Assembly: GCA_937905985.1 (NCBI GenBank)
Contig: CALCWC010000044.1
Location: forward strand, 1 to 64,000
Length of the DNA: 64,000 bases
Direction of reading: 5' to 3'
From: an uncultured Verrucomicrobiales bacterium
GTDB lineage: Bacteria; Verrucomicrobiota; Verrucomicrobiia; Verrucomicrobiales; Akkermansiaceae
The notes under the pieces are model-generated. The model was not told the DNA's origin. It searched no databases and saw nothing but the letters and a program-made list of their open reading frames with translations. Shown piece after piece: positions 62,067-64,000 of this stretch. The stretch's first letter is position 1, and every line of letters begins with the position of its first letter. Position numbers and translations under genes: made by a program.

Positions 62067-63500
62067 CTCCCCGCGTAGGAGCTTGCCAGAACTCGTGCGA
62101 GGTAGAGGCTCTGTTCTATAGCTGAACATCCTCGGAATTTTGTACGTTTCTAAATGTCGGCGTAGAAACATCGTCAGAGCATCGTCAGATGGCTTTTGTA
62201 CACCTTCTTCCAACACAATCCATGCTCTTACCACCTCTCCCAATATGCCGGCTGGATCCTGCGCCGCAACACATGCACACTCTTTAACGCCAGGATATCT
62301 CATCAAAACAGTGTCGACTTCGTCTGGCGAGACCTTTTTCCCGCCAACATTGATGAGCTCCTTTAAGCGGCCGGTAAGATGGACATACCCTTCGGTGTCA
62401 ATATACCCTTGGTCTCCTGTACGGAAATATTCTCCGAAGAAACATTCCGCGTTGGGTTTGTTCAGATATCCAGGTGTAACATGCTCGCCGCCAATGCACA
62501 CTTCACCCAATTCGCCGATGCGCTGACGACTCCCGTTTTCTCCGCATATAATGATTTTCGTGTTGGGGGATGCCTTGCCCACAGTATCCAAGTGTTTTTC
62601 TTCGGAGTGGAATTCGATAAAGGTGGAACGCGAAGCTTCTGTGAGACCGTAATGCATGCACAGGCGTGTGCGTGGGAAAAGTTGCATCAAACGCCGTTTT
62701 TCCTCTATGGGTAATGAAGCGCTCCCGAATTCAATGTAATGTAGCCTCCTGCCGGCGATGGCAAGCTTCGCCTCGCATAAATGCTTGAGATACATCCATG
62801 CCGCCGGGACCATGGCAAACCCCGTGATGTTGTCGCGCTGCAATAGCTTTAGCACCTTCCTCTCATTGCCGAAGTTCGGGATAAGCACGGCTGTGCCGCC
62901 TGCTAAAAACTGGCAGCGTAGACGCCCCAATCCAAAAGAGTGGCAAAGGGGCAGGGCCAGCAGTTCCCGGTCCTTATCTGTATTCCCGATAAACGTGTTG
63001 ATGTTGTTTGCGGATGCCGCAAGATTGCCGTTTGACAATGGCACGCATTTCGGTCGTCCTGTTGTGCCTGTCGTAAACATATAGTCGGCAACCCTGTCGG
63101 GTTTTGGAAAAGCGATTTCTTGCACCTCATGCGAGATGCCAAGCTCCCAATCCATGACAGGCAATGCAGGACACTGATCCACTTGAAGGGCCAGTGAACA
63201 AGTGGGCGGTAGCACTCCCACAACGGCCCCTAAGGCGGCCTCAGATATTTTGGGGTCGATCAATAAATTCGCCACCCCAGCCATATGTGCCCCAAAGTAG
63301 TGGAAAACGAATTCCACGCGCTTTTCTGCAGGCAGCAGCAACACGCCGCCCTCATACGGTGAGAGTGCCGCCGCAGCGCTTTTTATGCCTCTCCACAGCT
63401 CAGAGTACGATAACGACAAATCACCCACAACGAGAGCTTCCTTTTCAGGTTGCTTCTCTGCGTGGTCTGCTATCGCCTGTTCAATTCCGAGTGTTTTCAT
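62055..63500 (-). CDS. AMP-dependent acyl-adenylating ligase
   Basis: The product is 481 residues of the ANL superfamily. Core motifs: A3 YMFTTGTTGRPKCVPLS (ATP phosphate loop), A5 MHYGLTEASR, A7 FRTGDQGYID, A8 GRLKELINVGGKKVSPDEVD, and the A10 catalytic lysine in LPRTSSGKLLRGEL. It activates a carboxylate as its adenylate and passes it to a thiol. The next gene encodes an acyl carrier protein, overlapping by one base, so the carrier is the obvious acceptor. The substrate is unknown; D-alanine-like or fatty or hydroxy acids are all possible. Confidence 0.88.
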   Translation of the reverse strand: MKTLGIEQAIADHAEKQPEKEALVVGDLSLSYSELWRGIKSAAAALSPYEGGVLLLPAEKRVEFVFHYFGAHMAGVANLLIDPKISEAALGAVVGVLPPTCSLALQVDQCPALPVMDWELGISHEVQEIAFPKPDRVADYMFTTGTTGRPKCVPLSNGNLAASANNINTFIGNTDKDRELLALPLCHSFGLGRLRCQFLAGGTAVLIPNFGNERKVLKLLQRDNITGFAMVPAAWMYLKHLCEAKLAIAGRRLHYIEFGSASLPIEEKRRLMQLFPRTRLCMHYGLTEASRSTFIEFHSEEKHLDTVGKASPNTKIIICGENGSRQRIGELGEVCIGGEHVTPGYLNKPNAECFFGEYFRTGDQGYIDTEGYVHLTGRLKELINVGGKKVSPDEVDTVLMRYPGVKECACVAAQDPAGILGEVVRAWIVLEEGVQKPSDDALTMFLRRHLETYKIPRMFSYRTEPLPRTSSGKLLRGELRE

Positions 63501-63718
63501 TATTGGCTAATGCGGTGGTACAAGTCCCGCCACGTGTCTATCTCTCCAAACACCTCTGGAGTCAGACTGTAGTTATACCGATCATACATGAGGGTGACGA
63601 GTGCCAGGAACATCATGGAATCCCACTCGTCGTAGTCCCGGAAATCGTCATCGAGACCTATGCCGGACTCCAATTCCAACGCCTCCGTCAGCATTGCCAA
63701 AAATTCTTCTTCTTTCAT
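63500..63718 (-). CDS. Acyl carrier protein
   Basis: The product is 72 residues with the phosphopantetheine attachment site YDEWDSMMFLALVTL (Ser in DSM). The four-helix acidic layout (MKEEEFLAMLTEALELE...) is typical. It overlaps the ligase gene by one base and probably receives the adenylated acyl group. It belongs with the ligase and the downstream acetyltransferase in one acylation module. It is not the housekeeping AcpP, whose motif would be GADSLDTVE. Confidence 0.85.
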   Translation of the reverse strand: MKEEEFLAMLTEALELESGIGLDDDFRDYDEWDSMMFLALVTLMYDRYNYSLTPEVFGEIDTWRDLYHRISQ

Positions 63719-63758
63719 AAGTGTGCCTTGTTTCTTGTGCTTGATATCCGACTATTGC

Positions 63759-64000
63759 TCATTCTGCAGCAGTTTGCCTTTTACTTGGACCTCCTAGGAT
63801 TTTGGGCAATGGTTCACTCACTGCGGGATTGCCGTATGCCCTGTGCCCAGCAGGTATATCACGAGTGACGACGCTGCCCGCAGCCACGACACAATTGTCG
63901 CCTATCGTGACGCCACTCAGGATTATGCAATCCGTGCCTATAAAGCATTTTTTCCCTATTCGTATTGGCCTGCCACTACGCACATGCCTCACGCGCCATC
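63759..64000 (-). CDS. Hexapeptide-repeat acetyltransferase, partial
   Basis: Eighty codons are visible; the N-terminus lies beyond the window edge, since the frame is open at 64000. The left-handed beta-helix repeats are RPIRIGKKCFIGTDCIILSGVTIGDNCVVAAGSVVTRDIPAG, ending HRAYGNPA, the classic C-terminal end of the WbbJ/NeuD-type O-acetyltransferases. It acts on sugars or sugar-like donors with acetyl-CoA. It stands 40 bases upstream of the acyl carrier protein gene on the same strand, so the three genes look like one operon read leftward. Confidence 0.85.
   Translation of the reverse strand, partial: WRVRHVRSGRPIRIGKKCFIGTDCIILSGVTIGDNCVVAAGSVVTRDIPAGHRAYGNPAVSEPLPKILGGPSKRQTAAE

Overview
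The window is GC-rich bacterial chromosome that looks like a member of the Verrucomicrobiota, possibly related to Akkermansia. This is inferred from an autotransporter-type beta-strand-repeat protein, an IF-1 with an N-terminal extension, and intergenic hairpin/REP-like repeats between housekeeping genes. No rRNA or other decisive marker is present, so the placement is tentative.

Layout. 1-6.3 kb: the 5' part of a large secreted repeat protein, decayed mobile DNA (an IS4-type/methyltransferase chimera, a Sel1-repeat remnant and two MITE-like elements), a tRNA-Leu, infA and the rplM-rpsI operon. 6.3-9.3 kb: nrnA-truB and ribF. 9.2-22.2 kb: an island of phosphorylation-signalling and membrane genes. 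A transmembrane Ser/Thr kinase and a helix-turn-helix gene lie on the minus strand. A tight plus-strand run holds a zinc-ribbon protein, two VWA proteins, a kinase-FHA protein, a membrane-anchored PPP-type phosphatase, a zinc-ribbon/FHA protein, a tail-anchored zinc-ribbon protein, a dynamin-like GTPase, a multi-pass membrane partner, a TM2 protein and a small membrane protein. This is the best candidate for an undescribed system. 22.4-36.2 kb: a secreted 20-residue-repeat protein, a DUF1232-like protein, aroK, a PDZ protein with a membrane partner, an ankyrin protein, two acyltransferases, mfd and hrpB.

36.5-51 kb: a DUF4143-type ATPase with duplicated upstream sites, meso-diaminopimelate dehydrogenase, and a complete type I-C CRISPR-Cas locus (cas3-cas5c-cas8c-cas7c-cas4-cas1-cas2, leader, about 52 repeats). 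51-57.5 kb: tal-galE, a ROK-like regulator, pyrG and a sodium/solute symporter. 57.5-61.9 kb: a nucleotidyltransferase toxin-antitoxin cassette flanked by a duplication of the symporter 3' end, an IS200-like (RAYT-type) transposase between long inverted REP clusters, and an AbiE toxin-antitoxin pair placed beside a truncated lipoprotein gene. 62-64 kb: an adenylate-forming ligase, an acyl carrier protein and a truncated acetyltransferase, probably part of a surface-polysaccharide or acyl-transfer locus.

How the genes work together. The right half is a defence-rich accessory region (CRISPR, two nucleotidyltransferase-type toxin-antitoxin pairs, an ATPase of defence-associated type) threaded between housekeeping genes. 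The left-centre island looks like one circuit in which VWA sensors, kinases, a phosphatase and phospho-binding FHA domains act on a dynamin-type membrane-remodelling machine. Good promoters of the form TTGACA-16/17-TAGNAT recur throughout and support many of the start calls. All function assignments come from reading motifs by eye; no database search was run.
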